The notes beneath the pieces are model-generated. The model searched no databases. It worked only from the letters and a program-made list of their open reading frames with translations, and was not told the DNA's origin. From Phialophora verrucosa (lineage: Eukaryota > Ascomycota > Eurotiomycetes > Chaetothyriales > Herpotrichiellaceae), in the NCBI GenBank assembly GCA_002099365.1, contig MSED01000015.1:434001-498000 (forward strand): a DNA stretch of 64,000 nt, read 5' to 3'. Each line of letters opens with the position of its first letter. The stretch's first letter is position 1. Positions 34,401 through 44,597 of the stretch are shown here, in pieces. A program made the translations under genes and the position numbers.

Positions 34401-36026
34401 ATGCTCCACCGTCTGCTGCTCCCGAGGACTCTACTTACTACAAAGTCCTTTTCCACCATGGCCCCTGTCCAGATCAAAGCCGCGGCAAACGACTTCCTCG
34501 ACTTTGTCAATGCTTCACCAACACCCTTTCATGCCGTCAAGTCCGTCAAGGAACGACTGACCTCGGTGGGCTTCAAGCAAATAAACGTCAGTCGGCTCGG
34601 CCATATTAACCCCCATCCAGCTCGCCGCTCACGTTGACATTAGGAGAAAACTTCGTGGTCCTCCACGCTCGTTCCCGGCGGCAAATACTTCCTCACTCGA
34701 AATGGATCAACCATCGTCGCATTTGCCATCGGCAAGAAATGGAAGCCCGGTAACCCGATCTCGATGGTCGGGGCGCACACCGATTCACCCTGTCTGCGCA
34801 TCAAGCCCGTGAGCAAGAAGCAAGGAGACGGCTTTCTTCAAGTCGGTGTTGAAACGTACGGCGGCGGGCTCTGGCATACCTGGTTCGATCGCGATCTCGG
34901 CATCGCAGGAAGAGTAATGGTCCGAGGCAGCGATGGCAATGTGGTCCAAAAGCTAGTTCACATCAAGAAACCTATCCTCCGCATTCCTACGCTGGCCATC
35001 CACCTCGACCGACAAGAAAAATTCGAGTTCAACAAGGAGACTCAGCTCTTCCCGATTGCTGGACTCGTGGCTGCGGAGCTCAAGCGCCAGGATGAGAAGC
35101 AGAGCAAGAAGGAGTCCGCAGAAGGAGAACAGGGCAAGCCGTTCTCACCGCTCAAGGCTCTCACGACGAGACACCACCCTCACATTGTTGACCTCATTGC
35201 CTCAGACGCAGGTGTCTCCGCAGAAGAAGTCGTTGACTTTGAGGTCGTGCTCTATGATACACAGAAAGCTTGCCTGGGCGGTCTCGACGACGATTTCATC
35301 TTCTCGGCCCGGCTGGACAATCTGAACCAGACATACTGTGCAACTATGGGCCTGATCGAGTCGCTGAAGTCGAAATCTGCCCTGGACGACGAATCCTCGA
35401 TCCGGCTAGTCGCTTGCTTCGATCACGAAGAGATTGGCAGCATGACAGCCCAGGGTGCGTTTTCCATGATGCTACCGGCCATCATTCGGCGACTCTCCGT
35501 TCTACCGGTGGGAGACGGCTCAGAAGAGTCCTACGACCATACCGCGGATCCAGAAGTATCGACCGCCTACGAACAGACCTTATCAAGCTCTTTCCTCCTC
35601 TCAGCCGACATGGCTCACTCAGTCAACCCGAATTACGGAGCCAAGTACGAATCCGACCACCGGCCCGAAATGAACCAAGGTCCCGTCATCAAGATCAATG
35701 CAAACGCCAGATACGCTACCAACTCTCCTGGCATCGTCCTACTCCAGGAGGTGGCACGCAAGGCGGCAAAGCTGATCGACACCGATCCCGACGGCGTGCC
35801 GTTGCAGCTGTTTGTGGTGCGAAACGACTCCAGCTGCGGCAGCACAATCGGGCCGATGTTGTCTGCTCATCTCGGCGCACGTACTCTTGACCTCGGCAAT
35901 CCGCAGCTCTCAATGCACAGCTGTCGTGAGACTGGTGGTGCCGACGACGTGCACCATGCGATCAGACTATTCAGCAGTTTCTTCCAACATTACTCTGCCT
36001 TGGAGAAAACAATTCTAGTGGACTAA
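34401..36026 (+). CDS. APE4: Aspartyl aminopeptidase, M18 family
   Basis: Two exons are inferred, 34401-34586 and 34644-36026, with a 57-nt intron. The product is 522 aa from the first ATG (34401) or 503 aa from a second ATG at 34458, which has a strong context (CCACCATGG). M18 metal and catalytic residues are all visible: GAHTDSPCLRIKP (His/Asp), FSARLDN (bridging Asp), CFDHEEIGS (Glu pair), DMAHSVNPNY and the C-terminal MHSCRETGG His. The dodecameric zinc enzyme removes N-terminal Asp/Glu. In yeast Ape4 is cytosolic and carried to the vacuole by the Cvt/autophagy route. The extra 19 residues of the long form are basic and hydrophobic, like a mitochondrial presequence. Confidence 0.94.
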
Positions 36027-36710
36027 GCGACCTCCCCGCGCCTCGGCTCTGGAGAGGACGATTCTGGGTGTTTGATTGACTGATTTCCACCCTGGGCGAG
36101 ACGGGCACTTCTAAGTTGAGCGGAGCGAGCGTGCTTGTTTGTTTTGCGCAGCTTCGGTGACCTGCCAGGCGATGACTATATTGTTTCAGCCGCGTCAGCG
36201 GGGACTTGTATAACACCTCTCGGGGCACCCATATTTATACCATGGCTCTGTAGTCTGTCTCTTGTTGTCGGACACCGTTGGCCAGCCCCACGTCAGCAGC
36301 TATCAAGGTGCCTTCCTCCAAGCGGACCACTTTGACACAGCACCTAGCGGGTTGATCAATACATGTACTGTGAATACTGACTACTGCTCAGAACTCACGT
36401 GGGGGCTCTCATCCAGCAGGGGAGTTGCAGTGTGAGAGAGCGCCTGGCGCTCCTTGAACAAGTAGGAGGGAGTTTGGGGTATATGAACAATGTACTTGAT
36501 GGCAGCTTCAAGTTGGTAGACGACCAATCAGTCGCTTCATGGGAATGATTGCAAAGTCATATTCCCGGCAAACGTCAAGCTGTGCCTGACGTTCTATACT
36601 TTGTAATTATACTGTGTACGATGGCATATCCCCGTATTTGCTCCCCGCGTCCCATCCATTTCCTCCATCCGACAAAATCATCAAGAGACAAGCAACACTT
36701 TATCATCATA
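36027..36710. other. Convergent intergenic region
   Basis: Between APE4 (plus) and the T5orf172 gene (minus). I see nothing beyond presumed 3' UTR sequence. Confidence 0.45.
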
Positions 36711-38723
36711 TCAACGACGTCCCCTCAAATCACGACGGCCTCCACGGTTGCTCCTCCTCGGGACCTTCACCTTCGTGTTCGTGGTCTTCTTGGCCTGTGG
36801 AAGCGGCAAGACGAGTCCAGCCTCCGTCAACTCGCACAGTTTCTCGATGTCCTCTTCGTGGAGGCTGTCGTCCAAGCGACCGCCGGAGTAGAACGATCGA
36901 CCCGTCCATTTGGCCACCACCCGCAGCGCAAGGTTCTGGTCAACTTGGAACCATTCTTTGTGGCTTCTCCCACAACCTGTGCAGGAGGGCTCGAACATTC
37001 GGTGGTCTTTCAGTTCGGCGTGGATCAACGACTCAATGCGATGCGTGTGGGAAATCCTCACCGCAGGGAATTCCTGACTCTTGACCTCCTCGATTTCGAA
37101 CCCACATTGTCGTCGCCAACCCGCAAGCCTTTTCTTCACGTTGTCGGTGTAGCCGATCTTGACATAGCCCATGCTAGGTGGATGCCAAAAGACATATATA
37201 TACCCAACACGGCGCATGTCAGCTGCTGTCAACGGCTTGAGGAGAAGCTGCCGAATCAATTGCTGGGGGGTGGCGTCCTTGTTCTTCCCGGGAAACACGA
37301 ATTCCACAAATGGGTGGTTCAAGTGAGTCGACAAACAAGCTGCCTTCGGACTTCCAATTGCCATAACCTGTGGGATTGCGAAACTTACGGTAGTGCTTGT
37401 GTCGGTGACATGACTGGATCCTGCCCTCAACGTTGCTGTGGTTGTCGGGCGGTCAAGGCTACAGGGCACATGATTCCCCGCGGTTGCAATCCTGGATGAG
37501 TCAAACGTTGAGCAGAGCGCGCCTCGCATATCCTCGGTGTTTCCATCCGTGGGTGGATTCGCAACCTTGCCCTGTGGTGGAACTCCCATTAAACTCGAGA
37601 TCCAGAGTGTGAACACAGCCTCGACGCAATTTGCAATAGCTTTGGCTTGGTGTGCGTCTGCCGTGGCGATCTCCCTCGGCTTCCAGGAATAGGAGCACAA
37701 TTCCTTTAAACAAGCCCGAGAACGTTTCCCATGCCATTGTGTACACATCACACTTTCGATGACTGGCGCCATGTGCTTTGCGAACGCTGCAAAATCATAC
37801 GAGCATTGAAGTAACGAGAGGGCTCCGGACAATTCAGTGACAAAATTTGCCGTCGACGTCCGAGCAGTCGACATTTTGCATCTCAACCCATTTTTCGTCG
37901 TGGCAATACATTTCAGACGATCCGCCTGGAACCTTTCCACTGCTTCGAGGGGCAGGATCGTGGACAGATTCGTGTTCAATGCCCATGCTACAGAGAGTGT
38001 TAAAGATTGCTTCTTTGCCGGGCATGGTGGAGAAGCAGTTGTGGAGGTGGTTGCAGTGGCTTTGCTCTGAGATATCATGAAAATCGTTCCCTTAGATATG
38101 GCCAACCCATCCTCTGTTTTGATGCCATCCGCACCAGCAGGTATCCCGCTTGCAACAGCATGTGTGCCAACAATGCCATCGCAAGACTGAGTTGAGCTTG
38201 GCCTTGGCCCAGGTGCTTGTAAAGGTGTACTTGAAGGCGATCCTTGCTCTACTTTGGCTTTGAGAACCGAATCAGGAACAGCAAGTGGATTGTCGTTGGA
38301 AGGAGATGGCTTGGGTCGAGACGAGGCGGCCGAAGACACGTCCGAAAGCTCGTTTTGGAAAAGTCGTCTAGTTGGACTGGTCTCACTCGACAGTTTTGAT
38401 AGTAGTTGCTTCGGTACATCCGAGTCAAGGTGGGTGAGGTCAAGCACGGAGACATCGTGTCTCTCGAGATCGGCATTGCGAATTGCGAGAGGAGAATGCG
38501 GCGAGAGTACACCATCATCAAGCTCGGGACGATTTCCCGGGGTTCGAGGATCCTCGGTAGCTGGGGGAGTTTCAGCCCATCCCAGCTCGGGCGTGGCTAG
38601 AGAGGGAGTATATGATGCATGGTCAAGATCGACGTGTGAAGTGAGTGTGTGGATAGCTGCGAATGCTGGGGCCTGCTGAATGGCAGGCCTACGACTGCGA
38701 GGAGTCAAAATAGCAGAGGCCAT
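36711..38723 (-). CDS. T5orf172/MUG113 domain protein (GIY-YIG-like)
   Basis: Single frame of 670 aa. The first 330 residues are low-complexity, Ser/Pro/Thr-rich, with several SP/TP sites. A Cys/Lys-containing segment follows (about 265-400), similar in layout to the N-terminal part of other fungal members. The C-terminal domain (about 520-640) contains GYIYVFWHP, GYVKIGYTDNVKKRL and a later RIESLIHAEL helix with ending HKEWFQV. This is the Bacteriophage T5 Orf172 / Meiotically up-regulated gene 113 domain, a GIY-YIG nuclease-like fold. In this copy the GYIYVF-x(n)-GYVKIGYT core is intact. Function is unproven; DNA binding or cleavage is possible. A GTAAGT sequence at about 37388 could mark a small unsuspected intron. 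Confidence 0.82.
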   Translation of the reverse strand: MASAILTPRSRRPAIQQAPAFAAIHTLTSHVDLDHASYTPSLATPELGWAETPPATEDPRTPGNRPELDDGVLSPHSPLAIRNADLERHDVSVLDLTHLDSDVPKQLLSKLSSETSPTRRLFQNELSDVSSAASSRPKPSPSNDNPLAVPDSVLKAKVEQGSPSSTPLQAPGPRPSSTQSCDGIVGTHAVASGIPAGADGIKTEDGLAISKGTIFMISQSKATATTSTTASPPCPAKKQSLTLSVAWALNTNLSTILPLEAVERFQADRLKCIATTKNGLRCKMSTARTSTANFVTELSGALSLLQCSYDFAAFAKHMAPVIESVMCTQWHGKRSRACLKELCSYSWKPREIATADAHQAKAIANCVEAVFTLWISSLMGVPPQGKVANPPTDGNTEDMRGALCSTFDSSRIATAGNHVPCSLDRPTTTATLRAGSSHVTDTSTTVSFAIPQVMAIGSPKAACLSTHLNHPFVEFVFPGKNKDATPQQLIRQLLLKPLTAADMRRVGYIYVFWHPPSMGYVKIGYTDNVKKRLAGWRRQCGFEIEEVKSQEFPAVRISHTHRIESLIHAELKDHRMFEPSCTGCGRSHKEWFQVDQNLALRVVAKWTGRSFYSGGRLDDSLHEEDIEKLCELTEAGLVLPLPQAKKTTNTKVKVPRRSNRGGRRDLRGRR

Positions 38724-39945
38724 GGCTGGTATGCAAGAAACAACGTAGACACACCTGGCATCGTGCCTAACTGCGCTTTGCCCTCCATTTTGTACTTCTG
38801 TAGAGGAGGCTGGTCGAGGTTTTGCCGTCCACCGAGTACGCCTTGCAAGGTGGATTGTTATTTAGTGCAGCTGCCTTGCAGGCCCCAATTCCAGCCATTC
38901 TTAGACCCCAGTCTATGCAAAGCCACTTCCACTGGGGAGGAAGGTCACCGACAGCTCGCAGGGGCATGATCCGACCCGATACCCAGGAGCATGTCAGTCT
39001 GGGAACCAAGGGAGTGATCTGAGTCTTCGATTGTCTCTGGAAGTCATCTCATGTACACCTGCTGTGCTCCTCGCGGTTGCCGCTGTCAGCCGACCTACCG
39101 CTCACACGCAGGCTATGCATATCCTGGCCGTGGGGATAAAGTACCAACCCCCTTACAAACCTTGTTCGAAATGCAGGCGACAGGCGGCTTCGACGCCGGC
39201 TCTCTGCCGGCGTGGAAAGCCCAACATGATATATCCCTGTGTTACTACTCCGTGCACCGGGGTCAAATCCCAGTGCATTAGTCCAACCCCTTGAAAGCGA
39301 GAAGCGTGCGCTGCTAAAGCTTTGAGGATGTGGCGGCGCGTCACGCCATAGTCGCCTCAGGCCGAACAACCGACCAGGCGCGCAGTTGGCGTATTGTGAA
39401 ACTGAGCGTCGCGCTTTACTGTATGAGCGTACATCAAGCCACCGAGCCACGGAAGCCTGCAAGCTGCATCAGGATGGTAAGTGTTACAACGCTGCTTCTG
39501 GAAAGTCCAACCCTTCCCAGATAAGTTCATGCAGGTGGTAAGGGCTGGAAAGGGGCTTTTGGCCCCAATCATTGAGGTCGTGCGAGATCGATAGACAGTC
39601 ACAAAGGGTGAGCTCGACGGCACATCCACTCTGCTCCGGTACGAGTATAACGAACCATGGACCGAGCTGACCGAGAGGTAAGTATTCACATATTCAGGCT
39701 GATGAATGAGGCTGTGAGGATGTGATGATGTGGGATGTAAGGAAGTGAGGAAATGAGGATGTGAGGATGCGGGGAGCCTGCGTTTTCTCCAACCGAACCG
39801 TCGATCATTGCGGTCTGAATGAATAAATAAATGTTGACGAAAACCTCAAGATCGGTCGCGCTCACTGCACACAGACGTCGCTCGCTCCAGTCGGAAAATC
39901 TCTCTGCTCCCTTCTTCCCCTGCCGGGCTACTAGCTCCCGTAGTC
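38724..39945. promoter_or_regulatory. Divergent intergenic region with simple repeats
   Basis: About 1.2 kb between two outward-facing genes. It holds a perfect 8-bp GC hairpin at 39193-39213 and a GAGGATGTGA-type simple repeat around 39715-39778. No gene is recognised. Confidence 0.45.
39715..39778. repeat. Degenerate GAGGATGTGA simple-sequence repeat
   Basis: Successive GAGGATGTGA, GATGATGTGG, GGATGTAAGG and GAGGATGCGG units make a purine-rich degenerate minisatellite. It lies about 170 nt before the PHO13 start, so it may be in the promoter. Confidence 0.6.
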
Positions 39946-40959
39946 ATGTCAACGCCTGAATATCTCACAGGCAACAAGGAGGCCATCTCTCAGTTCATTG
40001 ATAAGTTCGATGTTCGTCCTGTCCCTCTCAACAAGAACAACAACAGGATGATGACTGGAACTCTCGTTGACTTGTGATCCCTGCGCGCATAGGTCTTCCT
40101 GTTCGACTGCGATGGCGTTCTTTGGTCCGGAGACCATCTCTTTCCGGGCAGTGTGCCTACGCTGGAGATGCTACGCAAGAAAGGCAAGCAGATAGTGTTT
40201 GTGACGAACAACTCGACCAAATCGAGAGAAGACTACAGAAAGAAGCTCGAGAGCATGGGCATACCGGCCAGTGTCGAGGAAGTGTTTGGTTCGTCGTACT
40301 CGGCGGCCATCTATATCTCGAGGATATTGCCTCGATCACATCCCGAGCTCAAGAAGCGAAACAAAGTCTTTGTCGTGGGTGAAGCGGGCATTGAGACCGA
40401 GCTGGACTCCGAAGGCGTGCCACACCTAGGGGGAACCGATCCCGCATACAGGCGCGATGTCACGCCGGAGGACTACAAGCTGTTGGCGGCGGGAGATCCG
40501 AAGGCCCTCGACCCGGACGTCGGGGTAGTTTTGGTGGGCCTGGATTTTCATTTCAACTACATCAAGATGTGCTACGCCTATCATTACATCAAGCGCGGCG
40601 CGCTCTTCCTCGCCACGAACATGGACTCGACGCTGCCGTCTGCGGGCGCATTGTTCCCCGGCGCGGGTTCAATATCAGCGCCCTTGATATCAATGCTCGG
40701 AGGTCAAGAGCCCATGGCGTTCGGCAAGCCCAACCAGGCCATGATGGATGCCATTGAGGGTAAGTTCAAGTTCGACCGCAGCAGAGCGTGTATGGTGGGC
40801 GATCGCACAAACACAGATATCCGGTTCGGGTTGGAGGGTAAGTTGGGTGGAACGTTAGGCGTCTTGACCGGGGTAGCGACCAAGGAGGACTTCTTGGAAG
40901 GCGATTCAAGACCAGCATATTATGTCGACCAGCTGGGCGATCTCGTCGAGGATATCTGA
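39946..40959 (+). CDS. PHO13: 4-nitrophenylphosphatase / phosphoglycolate phosphatase (HAD)
   Basis: Two exons are inferred: 39946-40011 (22 aa) and 40093-40959 (288 aa), giving 310 aa. The 81-nt intron has a weak donor (GTTCGT) and a CATAG acceptor; phase 0 and the family N-terminus support it. HAD motifs are complete: FLFDCDGVLW (nucleophile Asp and acid Asp), VTNNSTK (motif II), a conserved Lys in FGKPNQAM (motif III) and VGDRTNTDIRFG (motif IV). The C2-type cap lies between. Pho13 and its mammalian homologue PGP act as metabolite-repair phosphatases on side products such as phosphoglycolate, 4-phosphoerythronate and 2-phospholactate in the cytosol. Confidence 0.93.
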
Positions 40960-41130
40960 GCGCTGTCATTGTCGCATCTTTACGTCTTACCCGCGGCATA
41001 GTAGACTCATGTGCGTATGCGCAAAGGACAGGCCGGGTGGGAAGAGCAATAGACGGGCGGAAAGCGAGCACGTCTCCGGTCCTAGAGAAATAGACAGTAG
41101 AATTATCTTCCGCCCTTCGACCACGCCCTC

Positions 41131-42018
41131 TCAAAGCTCGCAGTAGAGCCTGCCGACTCTGGTCAACCTCTTCCCGTCAGTCTCCACAGAGCCGCCCTCT
41201 TCAGTGAAGTTGCTCGCTCTCCCGACCCAAGGCCCAACATCCTTGTTCCCAAAGTAAGCATACCTCTCGATCCACTCGCACTGCTCAAGCCAGGGTATGG
41301 CCTCCGTGATGAAAGCCTCGACCTCGTCTGCCGTAGCCGCTTCGCCATTGCCCATGGTCGAACACGCAAACTCGTTAACCCACAGCGGCAGCCCGTACGT
41401 GCCGTGCATGTCCTCCAGAAACGCCCGCATGTCGCGGAAGTGCGGCCCATACCAGTGCACGACCAGGAAGTCGATCTCGGCACCGCCCTCCAGCTGCAGC
41501 TGCGAAAGGAACGCGTTCAGCCACGGCTTGCTCCGGCCCACGTCGCTGCTCATCCCGGGACTCCCGAGCCGGAGGCCCAGTTTCCTCTTGACCGGCACCA
41601 CCACGTCCCTCCACAGCCGCACGGCCTCTTCGACGCCCAAGTTCGCCTGCTCCGGGATCTCGGGCTCGTTGAACCCGAGGAGAGCGCTGGTCTTGATGCC
41701 CCGGTTGCGGATGATGTCCGTCAAGAACGCATCCATCTGGTCCCGCGCAGTGCTGGCGGTTCGAACACACGGGATCCATTCCACCTCCGCGGGCACGGCA
41801 TCTGGAATCCAGCATTCCCAATTGAAGATCCACGAGATGCGCCCTGTTCTGGCGGCGTGCGGCTCGTACAGCTTGAAATGCGAGCTGGGTTGGTCCCAGG
41901 ACCAGCCTAGGCCGCGCTTCCGGCTCGTAGAACTGGCATTGATAGGAGGTGACGATAGTGCGTTGGACGACAGCGATTTGGGCTTGGGCGGCGGGGGCGG
42001 AGGTCTGGCCTTTTGCAT
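41131..42018 (-). CDS. Glycoside hydrolase family 128-type (Asl1-like) protein
   Basis: 295 aa from ATG 42018; the frame stays open further upstream but only from a GTG. After a short Pro/Lys-rich N-terminus comes a (beta/alpha)8 glycosidase: KRGLGWSWD, FNWECWIP, LLGFNEPEIPEQ (acid/base Glu region), VVHWYG, LWVNEFACS (nucleophile Glu region), WIERYAYFG. This is the Glyco_hydro_cc/Asl1 fold of GH128, known for beta-1,3-glucan cleavage. Secreted members carry signal peptides. Here no signal peptide is visible, so the product may be intracellular or a 5' exon is missing. It converges with PHO13, with 171 bp between the stops. Confidence 0.85.
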   Translation of the reverse strand: MQKARPPPPPPKPKSLSSNALSSPPINASSTSRKRGLGWSWDQPSSHFKLYEPHAARTGRISWIFNWECWIPDAVPAEVEWIPCVRTASTARDQMDAFLTDIIRNRGIKTSALLGFNEPEIPEQANLGVEEAVRLWRDVVVPVKRKLGLRLGSPGMSSDVGRSKPWLNAFLSQLQLEGGAEIDFLVVHWYGPHFRDMRAFLEDMHGTYGLPLWVNEFACSTMGNGEAATADEVEAFITEAIPWLEQCEWIERYAYFGNKDVGPWVGRASNFTEEGGSVETDGKRLTRVGRLYCEL

Positions 42019-42930
42019 CTTGCCAGCGCCTCTAAACTCTAGGTCGAGGACAATAAGTCGGAAGGCAAGAGACACAGTACAGTGGATAGAAACAGATGCA
42101 GACCACCGCCGGCGCCAAGCTAATATCGCTACTGTACGAGATAAAGAAGCCACTGCTTCAGCTGATTGCTAATGACTACGTAGTGAAGTGACACGAGCGA
42201 AAGGCAAAGCGACCCCAACAGTCATTTCGGTCTTCATACTTGTCGCTTCTCAATGACCGTCATCTTCAGCCAGATCATGCCTGGTCATCGCAAAGCCGAA
42301 TCAACCAACGACACGACCAGCTCAGGTTTCTTGAACCATGAGAAGGCCACTCTCCTGCTCCGCTCTTCCTCTTGCTTGTTCCGACAAACTTTACATTAAG
42401 CTACTCAACCATACGTCCTTCTCATAACTTACTCCTCCCTCACGTCTTGGCGACCACACTGTAAGTCCCCAGCGTGTGGTCCGGACGTAGGTTGATTTGC
42501 ACACCTGCAGCGCAAAGAAGCCGAGACCTTCAACCAGGGGCAACGCTACGTTGCCCCCCCTTAATTCTTGGACAATTGTACATACAGTGCTGAATTTGAT
42601 GATGTGAGTCCTCGCGACCGCTTCGGTAGAACATAGGAGATACTAGTACTGTGTAGAAATCAGACTGCCAACCCCCAGTCGGCCGAGTCTGGCCTATCCA
42701 TTTGACCGAAACATGGAATCAAAAATAAATATCGCACAACGCCTTGCTAAAACCGCTCACATGCTTCATGCCCCTGAGAATGGCAACGCCGATATCAATG
42801 TCGGAGGAAGAGTGGTGTGTGCGTGCGACGAGTAGGGACTCATCAACCAGGCGAGTTGAACCCTTGGGGAGGTGAAAGACGTCAGATATGACTCTCTTTT
42901 CGCGCTCATCTCTCATCTCGCAGCCAGGTG
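42019..42930. other. Intergenic, no gene recognised
   Basis: Promoter side of the GH128 gene and 3' side of ERF4. A GTG-started extension of the GH128 frame (to 42153) lies here. Nothing else is supported. Confidence 0.45.
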
Positions 42931-44597
42931 TCAAGGCAGCTTTCCCGTAGACGGCGCGGTCCCTTCTCCATCCGTATTCGGCCTCGCCTGGCTTTCATCC
43001 TCTCCAACCACTCTGACTTGAGGATCTGGAATCTGCACATCTAGACATAGATACCCCGTACGCCTAAGCGGGATAATCTTAACCCCGTCCCTCGCACCGA
43101 CAGTATGGTTCCAATCTTCCAGCCACTCTTCCAATCCGTTAAGCGCCCCCTTGATGCCCCAAGGACGGAAGTCCTCCCAGAACCAGCCCGTGAGCACGCC
43201 CAGTATCCCGTCAAACCAGTTCCACGAGCTGAAAGGGTCGTACGCTTGGCATAATGTCTGATTAATATGTTCTATCACATACCGAAACTCGGCTTCTTGC
43301 ATCAATGGGTCCAGGATCTCGGGGTATATATTCGAGAACGTGGGAGCCAGGTCACCGGCGACCATCCAGTCCCTTCGAACACGTATTATCCGTGTGGCTG
43401 TGTATTCTCTGCTGTTGAGCGGAACGTGGGGATTCAGATGGGGAAAGCAAGGATGGGACGGGCCCCAGGCGAGTTCTTCGGCAACGCCTCCGTCGTCTTC
43501 ATCGTCTTCCGTGCCGTCGTGGCGGGAGAGGCCTCGTTCTGCGTCTGATTGCGAAGCGCCGGTGGTGGGTGGCTGAGTAGGGTCTGTGTACGTCCTGCCG
43601 CCAGGGAAACCCGCGGAGTGTATCGACGCGGCAGATTGAGCGCGTTTTAGGGATTTGCGGGAGGTGATCCGACGAGGAGGTTGAAGTGGTTGATCAAGAG
43701 GGTTGACGCCGTAGCTCTGCGCTAGCACCGAGGAGCCTTGCTGTGTTGTGGAATTTTCGGCATTGTATTTCGAGGTAGGTACTGTGTGTGCTCTTTCCGG
43801 CTGTCTAATGCCATTCGTCGAAGAGTCTTGCTTTTCTAGGTCGACCATGAGTCCAGCGGTCCCTTCCCAAGTAGAGAATTCTGGAGAGTAGATGGTGCCG
43901 CGCTGTTCGAGGTTTGAAGGAAGGGCGACGCTGGTGCGGTCGCCGGTCGGAGTGAGATGGGGGCTGTGCTCGACTATGGGATCTGTAGGCGAGTGCTGCC
44001 GCGAACGGCGTTGCTCTGGCAAAGTGAGCAAGGTATTATGAACTTCGCCGGCGCCCCGCAAGTCAGTGTCAAGCTGAGGTCGAAGCCGGGGTCGTTCTGG
44101 CTGCACCCGCACGGGGGTCGGTCGGGGGACGTAATTAATGGGATTGAGAACGCGCGACGTGGCTGAGCGGGTGTCTGGAGGAATGATTCTTTTCTGGTAT
44201 TGGCGCGGCAGGAGCGCTTCGAGGAAGGATCTCCTGTATGAATTGCGCGACTCTGACGGTGCTGGCGGCGGTGGAGCAGGCAATGGTTTCGAGGTGTAAA
44301 GGTGGGTATCGGATGTCAATTGGGGTGCATCTCTGGCCGGTTGCTTTTCAAGCGCCCGCGGTGATAACTGGTCGCTGTCGAGGTGTGAGGGATCCGTGGT
44401 GGCAGCGGTGTTGGCAGGAGCTGTGTCGTGGTTGTGGACGTGGATGAGTGGAAAGGGGAGATTGAGATTGGTGCCGGTACCTCGAATTCTGCCTGCGGTT
44501 GGTGGGCGCCTAGACGACTCTGCAGGAACAAGCGCTGCTGCAAACTCTCAGACTCTGGCTTTTGCTCTTGCTGCCTGCCCGACCGCCGCGTCGGCAT
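42931..44597 (-). CDS. ERF4: Palmitoyltransferase complex subunit Erf4 (Ras modification)
   Basis: The C-terminal third carries the Golgin A7/ERF4 domain: TRIIRVRRDWM, FSNIYPEILDP, EAEFRYVIEHIN, SSWNWFDGILGVLTGWFWED and a C-terminal strand with GYLCLDVQIPDP. Erf4 partners the DHHC enzyme Erf2 at the ER to palmitoylate Ras-type proteins. The N-terminal 250 residues are Pro/Ser/Arg-rich and poorly conserved. The start is unsettled, because the domain frame has no ATG until about 43848. My working model uses ATG 44597, exon 1 to 44481 and a 113-nt intron (GTACCG...GACCAG) to 44367, giving about 517 aa. The domain call is firm; the 5' model is not. Confidence 0.82.

Noticed and set aside
37360..37390. 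A GTAAGT...CCCACAG pair in the T5orf172 gene that looks like a 21-nt intron
   Set aside because: It is too short for spliceosomal removal, and the frame is continuous without splicing.
39240..39275. A GGGGTCAAATCCC segment resembling a tRNA T-arm
   Set aside because: The T-loop lacks the second T of TTC, and no acceptor, D or anticodon arm could be folded in the 80 nt upstream.
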